Source of the DNA: an uncultured bacterium
GTDB taxonomy: Bacteria; Pseudomonadota; Alphaproteobacteria; Sphingomonadales; Sphingomonadaceae
Length of the DNA: 64,000 bases
NCBI GenBank assembly: GCA_903884945.1
Contig: CAISGR010000027.1
Span: forward strand, 99,162-163,161
Direction of reading: 5' to 3'
Below the pieces are notes generated by a model that was not told the DNA's origin, did not search any database, and worked only from the letters and a program-made list of their open reading frames with translations. This document shows, piece by piece, positions 17,184-27,500 of the stretch. The first letter of the stretch is position 1, and every line of letters starts with the position of its first letter. The position numbers and the translations under genes were made by a program.

Positions 17184-17582
17184 TCATTCAGGTCGCGCTG
17201 TGACAGGCTCGATGCTGATTGTCGCTATTGCCGATGGATCACTGACTCTCAAAAACGCCGAGAAATATGCCAACCGAAAACGGCGGGTCATGAATTCTCC
17301 CCAAGTCGCTTTCACGGCCGCGATGATGCTCCCGGATCGGTCACGTGCTATTACTTCAAGATGACCGGGCACCGCTCCCGCATAACCATTTGTCCTGCGC
17401 ACGTCTCCGCCAATTAGAATGCCGTCCTTTTTGCGGTGAGCGGTCGCGCGCACGACTACTATATCTGCATTTGATACCAACCGGATGGCGTCATCATGAG
17501 CCGCTGCTGTAACGCACCCTGTAAGAGTCATCGCAAGTATTGAAATCACAAAAAAGTCTCGAATTTCGTACGGCCTGATCAT
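17184..17582 (-). CDS. Small predicted lipoprotein
   Basis: A 132-residue protein. The start at 17582 gives a lipoprotein signal peptide, MIRPYEIRDFFVISILAMTLTGC, with the lipobox LTGC. The mature part is beta-rich (DIVVVRATAHRKKDGILIGGDVRR and SAIATISIEPV). The family is not recognised. It may modulate or shield an envelope system. It is the last gene of a leftward run that includes the four-repeat membrane protein 113 bases upstream. Confidence 0.6.
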   Translation of the reverse strand: MIRPYEIRDFFVISILAMTLTGCVTAAAHDDAIRLVSNADIVVVRATAHRKKDGILIGGDVRRTNGYAGAVPGHLEVIARDRSGSIIAAVKATWGEFMTRRFRLAYFSAFLRVSDPSAIATISIEPVTARPE

Positions 17583-17695
17583 GATTAGAACTCCAATTGG
17601 GAGCAATAGCGCCAGCACTATGGGAAACGACACCGCCTCTTGAAGGTGAGCTTCCAGGCCAAGTGTTGCCACCGATGGACTGGGCAGCGAAGTGC

Positions 17696-18511
17696 TTACG
17701 AGCCTGTCTTTCGCTCTTCGCCGGGGTGGCGCCCCGCCCTTTGCGGGAGCAGCAGGATACACCCGACAATGACAATGGCGAGGACAGCTGACGCGAGCGG
17801 ACGACTGAACGCAAGCCCGCCTTGGTTGAGGGGCTTATCGAGCAAATCACCCACGGTCGCGCCAAGCGGCCGGGTAAGAATGAACGCTGCCCAGAAGAGA
17901 AAAACCCGAGACACGGTTGTCCAATAATTGGCGGCAACGAGCAGCAGCAGCCCGGCGGCAAACACCACCGCCCCACCCTCGTAACCGAGCCCGGCGTCAG
18001 CGATCCAGTCGCCCAGAGCGGTGCCGAGCGTCTGGGAGAAGGTGATGGTGACCCAGTAGAAAATCTCCGCCTTCGGCGTCCGAACCGTGTCCACCGAGAC
18101 CGATCCGAGCGTGAAATGCCAGACCGCGAGCGAGCCCAACACACAGATGAGGAGCAGAGTCGCACCACCGGGATAGCCGATGCCCAGAGACCGATCGGCA
18201 AAGTCGGCCATCGTCGTTCCCGCAGTGGTGGAGGTTATGATGGTCGCCCAATAAAGAGCGGGATGGAAACGTGTCGCCTTGATCTGCCACACGACAAAGA
18301 CAACCAAAAGCGTCGCGAATATCGCAGTCCCGACCAGATAGCCGAGCTTCATGGTCATGCTCACCGTGTCGCCGCCGGTCTCACCAAGCGTCGTTGCCAA
18401 GATTTTGATCATCCAGAAAGTCAGTGTGACTTCTGGTACCTTGCTCAAGGCAATTTGCGCGTCGGTTTGGTTCGCCATGCCATGTGGCTCCTTCGTGGCA
18501 GGCTGATCCAT
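17696..18511 (-). CDS. Multi-pass membrane protein with four internal repeats (COG4705-like)
   Basis: A 271-residue inner-membrane protein with about eight helices. Four related motifs, each in a helix pair, are visible: TLGETGGD (residues 41-48), TTAGTTMAD (near 95), TLGTALGD (near 160) and PLGATVGD (near 221). These resemble the repeats of the uncharacterised COG4705 membrane-anchored proteins. Two-by-two repeat symmetry suggests an inverted-repeat transporter or channel, but no substrate is known. A second start, M12, is possible. Genes of this kind often sit beside two-component systems in proteobacterial stress islands, as here. Confidence 0.75.
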   Translation of the reverse strand: MDQPATKEPHGMANQTDAQIALSKVPEVTLTFWMIKILATTLGETGGDTVSMTMKLGYLVGTAIFATLLVVFVVWQIKATRFHPALYWATIITSTTAGTTMADFADRSLGIGYPGGATLLLICVLGSLAVWHFTLGSVSVDTVRTPKAEIFYWVTITFSQTLGTALGDWIADAGLGYEGGAVVFAAGLLLLVAANYWTTVSRVFLFWAAFILTRPLGATVGDLLDKPLNQGGLAFSRPLASAVLAIVIVGCILLLPQRAGRHPGEERKTGS

Positions 18512-18513
18512 GC

Positions 18514-19536
18514 TTACTTAACTGGATCATAGATGAGCGCGCGAACGGTTCCCGGCCGCACATGCGGGCGGCCACCCGGTGTCGCGCTGGGATCGGTCTC
18601 GGCGGCGATAACGAACAGCCGTCCTGTCGCCGGGTCGAGGGTCATCGTCCTGCCGCTCACTGCCGTATGTATCGGCGCGCGCGCAGTATATTCGTCAGCG
18701 GAGGTTTGCTGGTAGATAGTGACCGTCCCATCGCGTCCGTTTGAACTGAACACCCGCATCCGTACGGGATCGAAGGCAACCGCGTCGCTTCCTGCGCCAA
18801 TAGCAAGATCCGCAACGACATGCCCGGTATGCGCATCGACCACCATCATCCGGGCGTTAGCGCACCCCATGAACAGGCGCTGCCCTGCCTTGTCCAGCGC
18901 AAGACCATGCGGGCTCTTGCAATTCGGCGTCGGCCAGCGCGCCGCGATCTTATTGGTGCGCGCATCAATCTCAAGAACGTCGCTGTTGGCTTCGCCCGCC
19001 ACGAAGACGTGACCTTGATCGTCCGCAGCGGCATATTCCATCTTTTCGCCTGCGTTAATCGTCGCAATCGCTTTCTGCTGCACCGGATCGATCACGGTTA
19101 CGGTACCTGGGTCGCCCTCGATCACGAATATATGCCCGGTAGCGGGATCACGGACCATGCCATCGGCATCCGCCCCCGCGGGGATACGGCCAATTACCTT
19201 CAACGTTTTGAGGTTGAACGCGACAGCCTCCCCCTTCTCGCCGTCGTCCGTAAAGCCGAAGCCATCGCGCGCCGATATAGCGGTGCCATGGGTGCCGCCC
19301 GCTATCCCCTCAACCTGTCCGATAACCACTCCTGTCTGCGCATCGAGAACGGTGAGCCAATCGCCGTGCGCCACGTAGACCCGCTTCGTAGGACCATCGA
19401 ACACGGCATAATCCCACCGGTCTGGAGACCCGAGCGCGATGCTGTTCGTCAACGAATAGTCCAAAACCGCATCGGCATGGGCGGCCCCAGCCAGCGCGGT
19501 TGCGGCAAACACGACGGCGATGATCGAAGATTTCAC
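18514..19536 (-). CDS. Secreted YncE-like beta-propeller protein
   Basis: A 340-residue protein with a signal peptide ending AGAAHA. Blades include YVAHGDWLTVLDAQTGVVIGQVEG, AVAFNLKTLKVIGRIPAG, IFVIEGDPGTVTVIDPVQQKAIATI and MMVVDAHTGHVVADL. The family includes E. coli YncE, a periplasmic propeller of unknown function. It lies in the leftward group of envelope genes next to the sensor kinase. Its start is followed upstream by a 43-base gap to the kinase stop, so the four genes from the response regulator down may be one transcript. Confidence 0.85.
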   Translation of the reverse strand: MKSSIIAVVFAATALAGAAHADAVLDYSLTNSIALGSPDRWDYAVFDGPTKRVYVAHGDWLTVLDAQTGVVIGQVEGIAGGTHGTAISARDGFGFTDDGEKGEAVAFNLKTLKVIGRIPAGADADGMVRDPATGHIFVIEGDPGTVTVIDPVQQKAIATINAGEKMEYAAADDQGHVFVAGEANSDVLEIDARTNKIAARWPTPNCKSPHGLALDKAGQRLFMGCANARMMVVDAHTGHVVADLAIGAGSDAVAFDPVRMRVFSSNGRDGTVTIYQQTSADEYTARAPIHTAVSGRTMTLDPATGRLFVIAAETDPSATPGGRPHVRPGTVRALIYDPVK

Positions 19537-19579
19537 GCAATGGCTCCTTGTACCCTGACAGTCGAATTTACTTGTATGG

Positions 19580-20947
19580 TCACGCGACGGCGGCGAACCG
19601 TAGCCGAACCCGCAACCCGGGTTCGTTGTCCTCGATCATCAGCTCTGCGCCGTGCAACGCGGCGATTGAAGCGACCAACGCCAGTCCCAGGCCCGCGCCA
19701 GGCGTATGCCTGCTTTGGTCGAGGCGATAGAATCGCCGGAGAATCTTGCCACGCTGATCGGCAGGTACGCCCGGCCCATTGTCCGCGACGGTAACAACCG
19801 CACACGCAGCCTCCTGGTGAAGAGCGATCGTGATATTCGTGCCTTGGGGCGTGTGGACAAGCGCGTTGTCGATCAGGTTGGTGAGCAGCTGGGCAAGCAA
19901 TTCGGCGTCACCGAGGACCGCAACACCCTCATCAATCGAGGCTCGCAACGACTTGCCTGCGTCCTCGGCGACGGGCTGGTACGCTTCAGATATTCGACCC
20001 AACAATTCGGAAAGATCAATATGAGCAAGGTCGCGTCGCTCACCGCCTTCAATCTGGCCAATTCGAAGCAAGGCCCTGAATATGACATGTATCTCGTCGA
20101 TCTGAGCTAAAGCCCCCGCGATGCCAGCCTCGTAGGCAGCCTCGGAATTATTGCCCTGCATCGCCTCCAGGCGCTGTTGAAGGCGGGTAAGCGGCGTCCG
20201 CAGGTCATGGGCGACATCAGTCGATACCTGCTGAAGCCCTTCCATCAACGCGGCGATCCGGTCCAGCATCGCATTGAGGTTCGTGGACAAGTGATCGAAC
20301 TCGGCACTCATGCCGATCGCGGGCAAGCGTTCGGCCATGTCTCCCGACATGATCCGGGCCACCGCGCCGTTAACGCGATCAAGCCGGCGCAGGAACATCA
20401 GCCCGATAAAATAGCCGCCGATCAGCGCCAGGACGGTCAAGGCGATGCTCGATCCGATCGTGAATGCAACAAGGCGCTGCCGAACCCGCTGTACGTCGAA
20501 TGTATCGGTTGCCACCACCAGCAGCGAACCGTCCGACAGCCGCGTCCCTAGGGTCTGGAACGTCTCGGGATCGCCCGACTCACCAGGTTGAGGCTTGTCG
20601 TCCACAAAAGTCACCTGCCCCCAACCCTTCCGGGCGGCCGTCAAAGGCAAATCCCCCGCCAGATGCTTGTTGCCCGCGTCTAGAAGCAGAAAGTGAAACG
20701 GTTGCTCGAAAGCTGATCGCTGGCGACGGCGGATGCTATCGATCACCTCCTGCTTGCCACCATCTGGCCAATCCTCGGTCAGAATGGCTGTTTCAGATCG
20801 AAGCCCAACTGCCGTCGCCTCGGCCGCATAGGCGCGAAGCGAATGTTCGACGATCGTCAGCAAGACGATCGACCCCACAGCGAACAGGCCTGCAATCAGC
20901 AAAGCAAAGCGAAAAGCGGCGCTGTTGAAGGAGCTTGATTTTTTCAT
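19580..20947 (-). CDS. Membrane sensor histidine kinase
   Basis: A 455-residue kinase. Two membrane helices (FALLIAGLFAVGSIVLLTIVEHSL and LVAFTIGSSIALTVLALIGGYFIGLMFL) flank a periplasmic sensor of about 130 residues. They are followed by a HAMP linker, the phosphoacceptor histidine in STDVAHDLRTPLTRL, the N-box LLTNLIDNALVHTP and the G-boxes VADNGPGVPA and GAGLGLALV. I chose the ATG at 20947, which overlaps the response regulator stop by four bases. It phosphorylates the adjacent regulator; the signal is unknown but is probably an envelope or metal stress given the RND pump opposite. Confidence 0.92.
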   Translation of the reverse strand: MKKSSSFNSAAFRFALLIAGLFAVGSIVLLTIVEHSLRAYAAEATAVGLRSETAILTEDWPDGGKQEVIDSIRRRQRSAFEQPFHFLLLDAGNKHLAGDLPLTAARKGWGQVTFVDDKPQPGESGDPETFQTLGTRLSDGSLLVVATDTFDVQRVRQRLVAFTIGSSIALTVLALIGGYFIGLMFLRRLDRVNGAVARIMSGDMAERLPAIGMSAEFDHLSTNLNAMLDRIAALMEGLQQVSTDVAHDLRTPLTRLQQRLEAMQGNNSEAAYEAGIAGALAQIDEIHVIFRALLRIGQIEGGERRDLAHIDLSELLGRISEAYQPVAEDAGKSLRASIDEGVAVLGDAELLAQLLTNLIDNALVHTPQGTNITIALHQEAACAVVTVADNGPGVPADQRGKILRRFYRLDQSRHTPGAGLGLALVASIAALHGAELMIEDNEPGLRVRLRFAAVA

Positions 20948-21624
20948 GGCGGCGACGCTTCGATCCGGTAACCGGAGCCGCGAACCGTGTGAATGAGGTC
21001 CGCGCCAAACCCGCGATCGATCTTCGCCCGCAAACGGCTCATGTGGCTCTCGATAAGATTCGTCTGTGGGTCGAAGTGAAACGACCACACATTTTCAAGC
21101 ATCATCGTTCGGGTCACGACTTCGCCCTTGTGGCGTAAGAGATATTCGAGGAGCTTCATCTCCTGGGCCTGTAACTCGATGCGGCGTCCCGCGCGGCTTA
21201 CCGTCCTTTTCAGGAGGTCCAGCTCCAGGTCTCCCACCCTCAGCATCGTGATGGCATCGACAGAGGGCGGGCGCCGGGCGAGCGCCGCCACGCGGGCGAC
21301 AAGTTCGGTGGTCGCAAAGGGCTTCACCAGATAATCATCAGCTCCGCCCTCGAGGCCTTCGACCCGATCCCTGATGCCGTCCATTCCGGTCAGCAGGATG
21401 GCAGGCGTGGAGACGCCTTGAGCGCGCAGCTGCTTCAACGCGGAGAGGCCATCAAGTTCTGGCACCATGCGGTCAAGAATGATGACCGAGTATTCGTTGC
21501 TACTCGCAAGAAATACTGCATCCAGTCCGGTCAAACATATATCGACGACATGGCCGGCCGCGGTCAGAGCCTTCTCAATATGCGAACGTGTCGCATCGTC
21601 ATCCTCGAGTAACAGCAGCTTCAT
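20944..21624 (-). CDS. OmpR/PhoB-family response regulator
   Basis: A 226-residue regulator. The receiver domain has acidic residues EDDDAT at 7-12, the phosphoacceptor aspartate in VIILDRMVPELDGL near 51 and the lysine of DYLVKPF near 101. The C-terminal winged helix is at about 135-222 (EYLLRHKGEVVTRTMMLENVW). It pairs with the kinase encoded downstream and probably controls the divergent PepSY-RND operon. A perfect 14-bp palindrome in the shared intergenic region is a candidate binding site. Confidence 0.93.
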   Translation of the reverse strand: MKLLLLEDDDATRSHIEKALTAAGHVVDICLTGLDAVFLASSNEYSVIILDRMVPELDGLSALKQLRAQGVSTPAILLTGMDGIRDRVEGLEGGADDYLVKPFATTELVARVAALARRPPSVDAITMLRVGDLELDLLKRTVSRAGRRIELQAQEMKLLEYLLRHKGEVVTRTMMLENVWSFHFDPQTNLIESHMSRLRAKIDRGFGADLIHTVRGSGYRIEASPP

Positions 21625-21686
21625 CGTCAGGGCCGCCTTCCTTAAGCGAGTGCGCCTATGGTGCTAATGAATCTTCGCCGCACAAG

Positions 21687-21700
21687 TTAGGAATTCCTAA
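21687..21700. promoter_or_regulatory. Palindromic operator candidate between the two-component and RND operons
   Basis: The sequence TTAGGAATTCCTAA is a perfect 14-bp palindrome about 60 bases upstream of the response regulator gene and 76 bases upstream of the PepSY gene. Its position in a divergent promoter region suggests a regulator site. Confidence 0.5.
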
Positions 21701-21776
21701 TGTCCAATTGAGCTTCCGCGAATGTAGAAGGGTGTAGTCCGGATCACAGAGGCAATGAAGCCTCAGGAGAATGACG

Positions 21777-22085
21777 ATGCGTAACTATCTCATCGCGCTG
21801 GCCGCTACCACGCTGGTTGCGAGCGGCGCGCAGGCGGCGCCCAGGCACATGGCAGGGTCCGAGCTTATGTCGACGGCGAAGGTGTCCTTGGCGACGGCGC
21901 GGGCAACAGCGCTCCACGCGCGGCCCGGCAGGATCACGGACCAGGAGCTGGAAAAGGAAGCGGGCGGCACGGGTCTGCGTTACTCCTTCGATGTGGTGAG
22001 CCATGGCAAGACCTATGAAGTCGGCGTCGATGCGACAACCGGCAGGGTCCTGGAGAACCAGGCCGAAGGTGCGCACCCCGACTGA
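21777..22085 (+). CDS. PepSY-domain periplasmic protein
   Basis: A 102-residue protein with a signal peptide (MRNYLIALAATTLVASGAQA). One PepSY domain follows, with typical ends ITDQELEKEAGGTGLRYSFDVV and YEVGVDATTGRVLENQAEG. PepSY domains are small periplasmic modules that inhibit or regulate partners. The start at 21777 is preferred over 21771 because AGGAGA is six bases upstream of it. It leads the efflux operon and faces the two-component system, the layout seen where a PepSY protein is the most strongly induced target. Confidence 0.85.
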   Translation: MRNYLIALAATTLVASGAQAAPRHMAGSELMSTAKVSLATARATALHARPGRITDQELEKEAGGTGLRYSFDVVSHGKTYEVGVDATTGRVLENQAEGAHPD

Positions 22086-22161
22086 GCACACCTTATAGCT
22101 GATCGCAGCATTGCACGCTGCGAGGCCCGGGTCGAAGGCACGGCGCTGAACGGGAGGACCA

Positions 22162-23526
22162 ATGTCACTGCCACTGCCGACGAACCGGGCCGCTCTAGCG
22201 CGCTCCCTGCTAGTATTTGCCCCATTGGTGGTGGCGGGCTGCGCGCATTATTCCTCCCTCCCGTTGGTGCAGACGCCCCCTCTGGCGCCTTCGGTAGCGG
22301 CGCTCCCCGGTTTCGTGCCGGGAGCGCCGCTTAGTGTCGCTAAAGTCACCGCGCTCGCGCTTCAAAACAATCCTGATCTGCGCGCAGCGCGCGCACGGCA
22401 CGGCCTCGCGCAAGCACAACTCCTGCAATCCGGCATCCTGCCGAACCCTTCGTTTGCCGGCGCGTTACTCCCGCTGATCTCGGGAGCCGGCACCGTGACG
22501 GCGTGGAATGTCGGCCTGACCCAGGATATCAAATCGCTCATCACCTACCGGGCGCGGCGGCGGGCTGCCGGCTTTGCTGCCCAACAAATCGATGCCGAAA
22601 TCATCTGGCAGGAATGGCAGATCGCCGGGCAGGCGCGGCAACTCGCGGTAGAGTTAATCGCAGGTGAGCAAAGTCGGCCCATGTTGACCGAGGCTTTCGA
22701 CCTGCTCTCCCGCCGCAATGCCGTTCTCCAGCAAGCGCTCGCTGCCGGCAACGTCACTCTGGTCACGGCGGCACCCACACTCGTCGCCTTGCAATCGGCG
22801 CGGACCGCCTTGCAAACGCTCGATCAGCGGCAACTCTCGCTCCGGCATCAGCTCAATGCACTGCTCGGCCTCGTGCCCGATGCCGTTGTTCCGCTGGAGG
22901 CCACGATCGATCTGCCTCCGTTCAATCCCGCCACGATCCGTGTCGATCTGACAACATTGGCCGATCGCCGACCCGACCTGGTCGCGCTCCGGCTTGGCTA
23001 TGATGCCCAGGACGCCAATGTCCGGGTTGCAATCCTGTCGCAGTTTCCCGATCTGATTCTCGGGGCGACCGCCAGCAGCGACAACAGCAGCGTCATCAAT
23101 GGCGGGCCGCAAGCGACGATCGGATTGCCGATCTTCGATCGCAATCAAGGCAATGTCGCCATCGCCAATGCGACCCGGGCGCAGCTCCATGCGGATTATT
23201 CGGCGCGTCTGGCGGCAGCCGCCGGTCAGGTCGGCGCTCTCCTCTCCGAAATGGATCTCTTGTCTCATCAACTTGTAATCCTGCGGCGTGATCTTCCGGC
23301 GGCACGGCTCGCCGCGAAGCGCGCGGCCACTGCCTTCGGCGCCTCCAATCTCGACGAGCGCAGCTATGTCGATCTCGTCGTCAATCGCTACACCAAGGAG
23401 CAGGAAGTGGTAACTTTGGAGTTGGGACTGCTCGACCGGCAGGTGGCGCTACAAACTCTGGTGGGAGCCGGGCTACCGCCGGTTGAAATCTTGCCAGGTC
23501 TGGACAACGCCAAGGTGCGGCAATGA
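22162..23526 (+). CDS. TolC-like outer-membrane efflux lipoprotein
   Basis: A 454-residue outer-membrane factor with a lipoprotein signal (FAPLVVAGCAHYSSLPL). The two TolC-type repeats of long helices contain ALQNNPDLRAARARHGLAQAQLLQSGILPNP and, in the second half, RRPDLVALRLGYDAQDANVRVAILSQFPDL. It forms the outer channel of a tripartite pump. The stop overlaps the adaptor gene start by four bases, so translation is coupled. The start has GGGAGG at good spacing. Confidence 0.92.
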   Translation: MSLPLPTNRAALARSLLVFAPLVVAGCAHYSSLPLVQTPPLAPSVAALPGFVPGAPLSVAKVTALALQNNPDLRAARARHGLAQAQLLQSGILPNPSFAGALLPLISGAGTVTAWNVGLTQDIKSLITYRARRRAAGFAAQQIDAEIIWQEWQIAGQARQLAVELIAGEQSRPMLTEAFDLLSRRNAVLQQALAAGNVTLVTAAPTLVALQSARTALQTLDQRQLSLRHQLNALLGLVPDAVVPLEATIDLPPFNPATIRVDLTTLADRRPDLVALRLGYDAQDANVRVAILSQFPDLILGATASSDNSSVINGGPQATIGLPIFDRNQGNVAIANATRAQLHADYSARLAAAAGQVGALLSEMDLLSHQLVILRRDLPAARLAAKRAATAFGASNLDERSYVDLVVNRYTKEQEVVTLELGLLDRQVALQTLVGAGLPPVEILPGLDNAKVRQ

Positions 23527-24548
23527 AGACGCTCGCCCTCCTACCTCTGGTACTGCTGACTGGGTGCGGTAGTTCATCCCCGTCCGATCCGCCTCCAACG
23601 CCTTCGGTGCTCGTGAGCCTGCAAAAGATCGAGCGGGGCTCCACACCCGAGTGGGTGACGGCCTATGGCAGCGCCGCGCCGGGGGTCAGCGGCTCGGACA
23701 CCATCAGCGTTCCCCAACCAGGCCAAGTCTCGCGCCTCGCGGTGACGCCAGGTTCGACGGTGCGCGCGGGACAAGTGCTCGTGGTGTTCACCACCGACCC
23801 TTCGTCGGTAAGTGCCTATCAGCAGGCGGTGACGACGCTCTCCGCAGCCCAGAAACAGCGGGCAACTACCGCTCAGCTGCTCACGCAGCAACTCGCAACG
23901 CGCGATCAACTTGTTCAGGCGGAGAAGGCCGTCAGCGATGCTCAAGCCGCCATTGCGGCCTTGCGCCAATCGGGTGCGGGACAGCCGACACGAATCCTTA
24001 CCGCGCCGTTCGGCGGCGTTGTCACCACAGTCTCGGTCGCGCAAGGTGATCGAACCCAGAGCGGCGCACCGTTGGTAACGTTGGCGCGAACGGGAAGCAT
24101 CGTTGCGACCGTCGGGCTTGATCCCGCCAGAGCGGGCCGCGTCCAAGTGGGCCAACGCGCCAAGGTTGTTCGCCTGAATGGTGGCCCTCCAATACCTGCT
24201 CGCGTGGTCCGGGTAGACGGAGTGCTCAATCCGAAGACGCACATGATCAATGTGGACCTCTCGTTACCGGCAGGCGCAGTGCTTCCGAATGAGGCACTGC
24301 GCGGCGATATCGCCGTGGGCGATGTCGCCGGATGGATCGTACCCCACCGTGCTGTCGTCACCGCCAACGGACCAACGAGCGTCTTCCAGCTCGTCGCCGG
24401 CAAAGCGCACCTCATCAAGGTCAATCTGCTTTTGGCGGGCGAGCAGATCGATGTGGTCGAAGGGCCAATCCTTCGTAACCGTCCCCTGATCGTGGACGGA
24501 GCCTATCAAGTGCAGGACGGCCAAGCCGTCCGCTCGATCGCGCGCTGA
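23523..24548 (+). CDS. RND efflux periplasmic adaptor (membrane-fusion) protein
   Basis: A 341-residue adaptor with a lipoprotein-type N-terminus (LALLPLVLLTGCGSS). The barrel/lipoyl half-motif is IERGSTPEWVTAYGSAAPGVSG and the hairpin is built of short helices (SAYQQAVTTLSAAQKQRATTAQLL). The second lipoyl half is GVVTTVSVAQGDRTQSGAPLVTLA. It links the TolC-like protein to the RND pump. Its last base overlaps the first base of the pump gene, showing tight coupling. Confidence 0.9.
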   Translation: MKTLALLPLVLLTGCGSSSPSDPPPTPSVLVSLQKIERGSTPEWVTAYGSAAPGVSGSDTISVPQPGQVSRLAVTPGSTVRAGQVLVVFTTDPSSVSAYQQAVTTLSAAQKQRATTAQLLTQQLATRDQLVQAEKAVSDAQAAIAALRQSGAGQPTRILTAPFGGVVTTVSVAQGDRTQSGAPLVTLARTGSIVATVGLDPARAGRVQVGQRAKVVRLNGGPPIPARVVRVDGVLNPKTHMINVDLSLPAGAVLPNEALRGDIAVGDVAGWIVPHRAVVTANGPTSVFQLVAGKAHLIKVNLLLAGEQIDVVEGPILRNRPLIVDGAYQVQDGQAVRSIAR

Positions 24549-27500
24549 TGTTTGAAAGGCTACTTGGCCGGCAAGCCCGCGCGTTTGTCTTGATCGCTAT
24601 GGCTATGGCGCTGGCCGGCATTGCTGCTGCGCTATCGCTGCCGCTCGGCCTGTTCCCGCAAGTATCGTTCCCGCGCGTGCTCGTCGATCTCGATGCTGGC
24701 AGCCGGCCCGCCGATCAGATGGCGCTTATCGTCACCCGCCCCGTTGAGGAGGCAATCCGCAGCATCCCTGGCGTTCGCGACGTTCGCTCGGAAACGACCC
24801 GCGGTTCAGCCCAGATCTCGATCGATTTCGGTTGGGGTCGCGACATGGTGGCCAGTACGCTCCTGGTCGACACGGCCATTGCGCGCACGATCGGCTCGCT
24901 TCCGCCTGGGACCAACTACAATGTGCGAAGGATGGACCCCACGGTCTTCCCGGTCATCTCCTACGCGCTCGTTTCAAAGTCCATCTCGCCGGTCGCGTTG
25001 CAAGATCTGGCCCGGTACGAAATCACCCCGCTTCTGTCATCTATACCTGGGCTGGCCCGCGTCGAGGTTCAGGGTGGGGACAAGGCGGAAGTACAAGTGC
25101 TGGCCGATCCAAACCGGCTCGCCAGCTACGGTCTGGCGATGAGTGACCTAACGAAAGCGATCAGCTCCGGGAACGTGCTGAGCGCCGTTGGCAAGATTCA
25201 GGATCGCGGTCGGCTTTCGCTGGTTCTAGCCGATCGCAGCATCATCAGCGCATCGGCGGTCGGCGATATCGTCGTTCGATCCGATCCCGCCGGCATCGTT
25301 CGCGTACGCGACCTTGCGACTGTTCAAGATGGAGTGGTGCCGCAATGGATACGCGTCGTTGAGGACGGACGCCCAGCGGTGCTTTTCAACATCTACCAGC
25401 AACCGGACGGCAACTCGGTCCAGATCGCCAAGACCGTGTCGCAGACACTTGCAAACTATCACCTGCCCCCGGGGGTGAAGCTCATCAACTGGTACGATCA
25501 GAGCGAGCTCGTCACACAATCGGTGTCGAGCGTGCGCGACGCGGTATTGATCGGCCTGGTGCTCGCGGCCGGCGTGCTGCTGATGTTCCTGCGCAGCTGG
25601 CGTGTGACTTTAGTCGCCGTAATCGTCGTTCCTGCGACCCTGGCAGCAACCGTTCTCGTACTCAGCATGATGAAAATGAGCTTCAACCTGATGACGCTTG
25701 GCGGGATCGCTGCGGCAGTGGGGCTGCTCATTGATGACGTGATCGTGATGGTTGAGCACATTGCCCGACGAGCGGGCGCAAACGAAGAACACAGGGAGAC
25801 CGGAGAGGCCGCCGTGCTGCCCGCGGCGCGCGAGTTCATGGTTCCTCTCGCGGGCTCCAGCCTCGCCACGTTAATCGTCTTCCTACCACTATCTTTCCTG
25901 AGCGGCGTGACCGGCGCCTTTTCCAAGGCCTTGTCGATCACGATGGCGGCGGCCCTGGGCATTTCCTGGGCGATGACGGCGTTCGTGGTGCCGGTGCTGA
26001 CCCGCCGGATCGTCGATTTTAGCAAATGGCGCGACCCCGGCGGTGCCGGTCAAGGCTGGCTGGCCCGGCAACACGATCGGGCTCTCGATGGGCTCGCACG
26101 CCGGCCGTGGGTGCTCGCGATCGCGCTCGTTCCCCTGCTGGCGCTTGGGTATCTGAGCTACTCGAAGGTCCCGACTGGGTTCATGCCCAAGGTCGATCAG
26201 GGCAGCTTCAACATGGACTATTATACCGTCCCCGGCACTTCGCTCGACGAGTCGAGCCGACAGATCGCGCAGGTCGACGCAATCGTCAGCCACCACCCCC
26301 AGGTCCTCACCTTTTCGCGGCGGTTGGGCACCGATCTCGGCGGAGGTCTCGGTCAAAGCTACCATGGTGATTATTTTGTGCGCCTCAAACCCGGGCACAC
26401 CGAAACCACCGATGATGTGATGAGCGACGTTCGATCCGCCATCGAGGTCAAGGTGCCCGGCGTACAGGTCGAGCTCGGCCAGCTGATGGAAGACCTGATC
26501 GGCGATCTGACCTCGGTCCCGCAGCCGATCGAAATCAAGCTTTTCTCGTCCGACCCGACCGCGCTTCGTGCTCAGGCAGAGAAAACCGCCGCACAAATTT
26601 CCAAGCTGAATGGCGTGGTCGAGGTCAAGAGCGGCGTCCAGCTTGCAGGCGATGCGCTCAACATCCGTGTCGATCCAATTCGCGCTGGCGTAGAAGGTAT
26701 GGCTCCCGCCGATATCGAAGCGGCGCTCAACACCGCGCTCACGGGTTCAATCGCCACGTCGCTGCCGCAGGCGACAAAGGTGGTGGACGTGCGGGTGCGA
26801 CTTCCGAACATGATGACGATCACCGAGGCCGAACTCGCGCAACTGCCGATCCGTGCGCCTGACGGTCACGTCTTCCCGCTCAGCCGCGTAGCTAATGTGA
26901 AGAGGGAAACCGGGCAACCGCAGATCACACGCGAAAATCTGGAACCGATGGTGGCCGTCACCGGCCGAATCGAAGGCCGCGGGCTTGGCGCGGCGGTCAG
27001 CGACGTGAAGGCGCTGCTCGACACGCCTGGTTCGCTGACGCCCGGGATACGCTATGAGCTGGGCGGCCTCTACCAACAGCAGCAGATCGCGTTCGCTGGC
27101 CTCGCCAAGGTCTTCATCGCGGCCCTGATCGCGGAGTTCGTGTTGCTCCTGATCCTCTACCGCCAGTTCTGGCGGCCGACGATCATCATCGTGTGCTCGC
27201 TGCTGTCCACCACCGCCGTGTTCACGGCATTGTGGGCAACCGGCGTGGAGCTGAACATCACCGCATTGATGGGAATGACAATGATCATCGGCATCGGCAC
27301 CGAGATGGCGATCTTTTACATGTCCGAAGTCGAAGAGCTGTCCCACGAGATGCCAGCCCGCGACGCCGCGCGCGAGGCGAGCCGCAACAGGCTGCGGCCG
27401 ATCACGATGACGACGCTGGCGGCGATCCTGACCCTGCTTCCGCTCGCGCTCGCGATCGGCCAAGGATCAGGCATTCAGCAACCGCTGGCGATCGCAATCA

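Noticed and set aside
16897..17187. A 96-codon minus-strand frame in the spacer after the CsoR-type gene
   Set aside because: No Shine-Dalgarno, odd composition and no family resemblance. Left as gene-free spacer.
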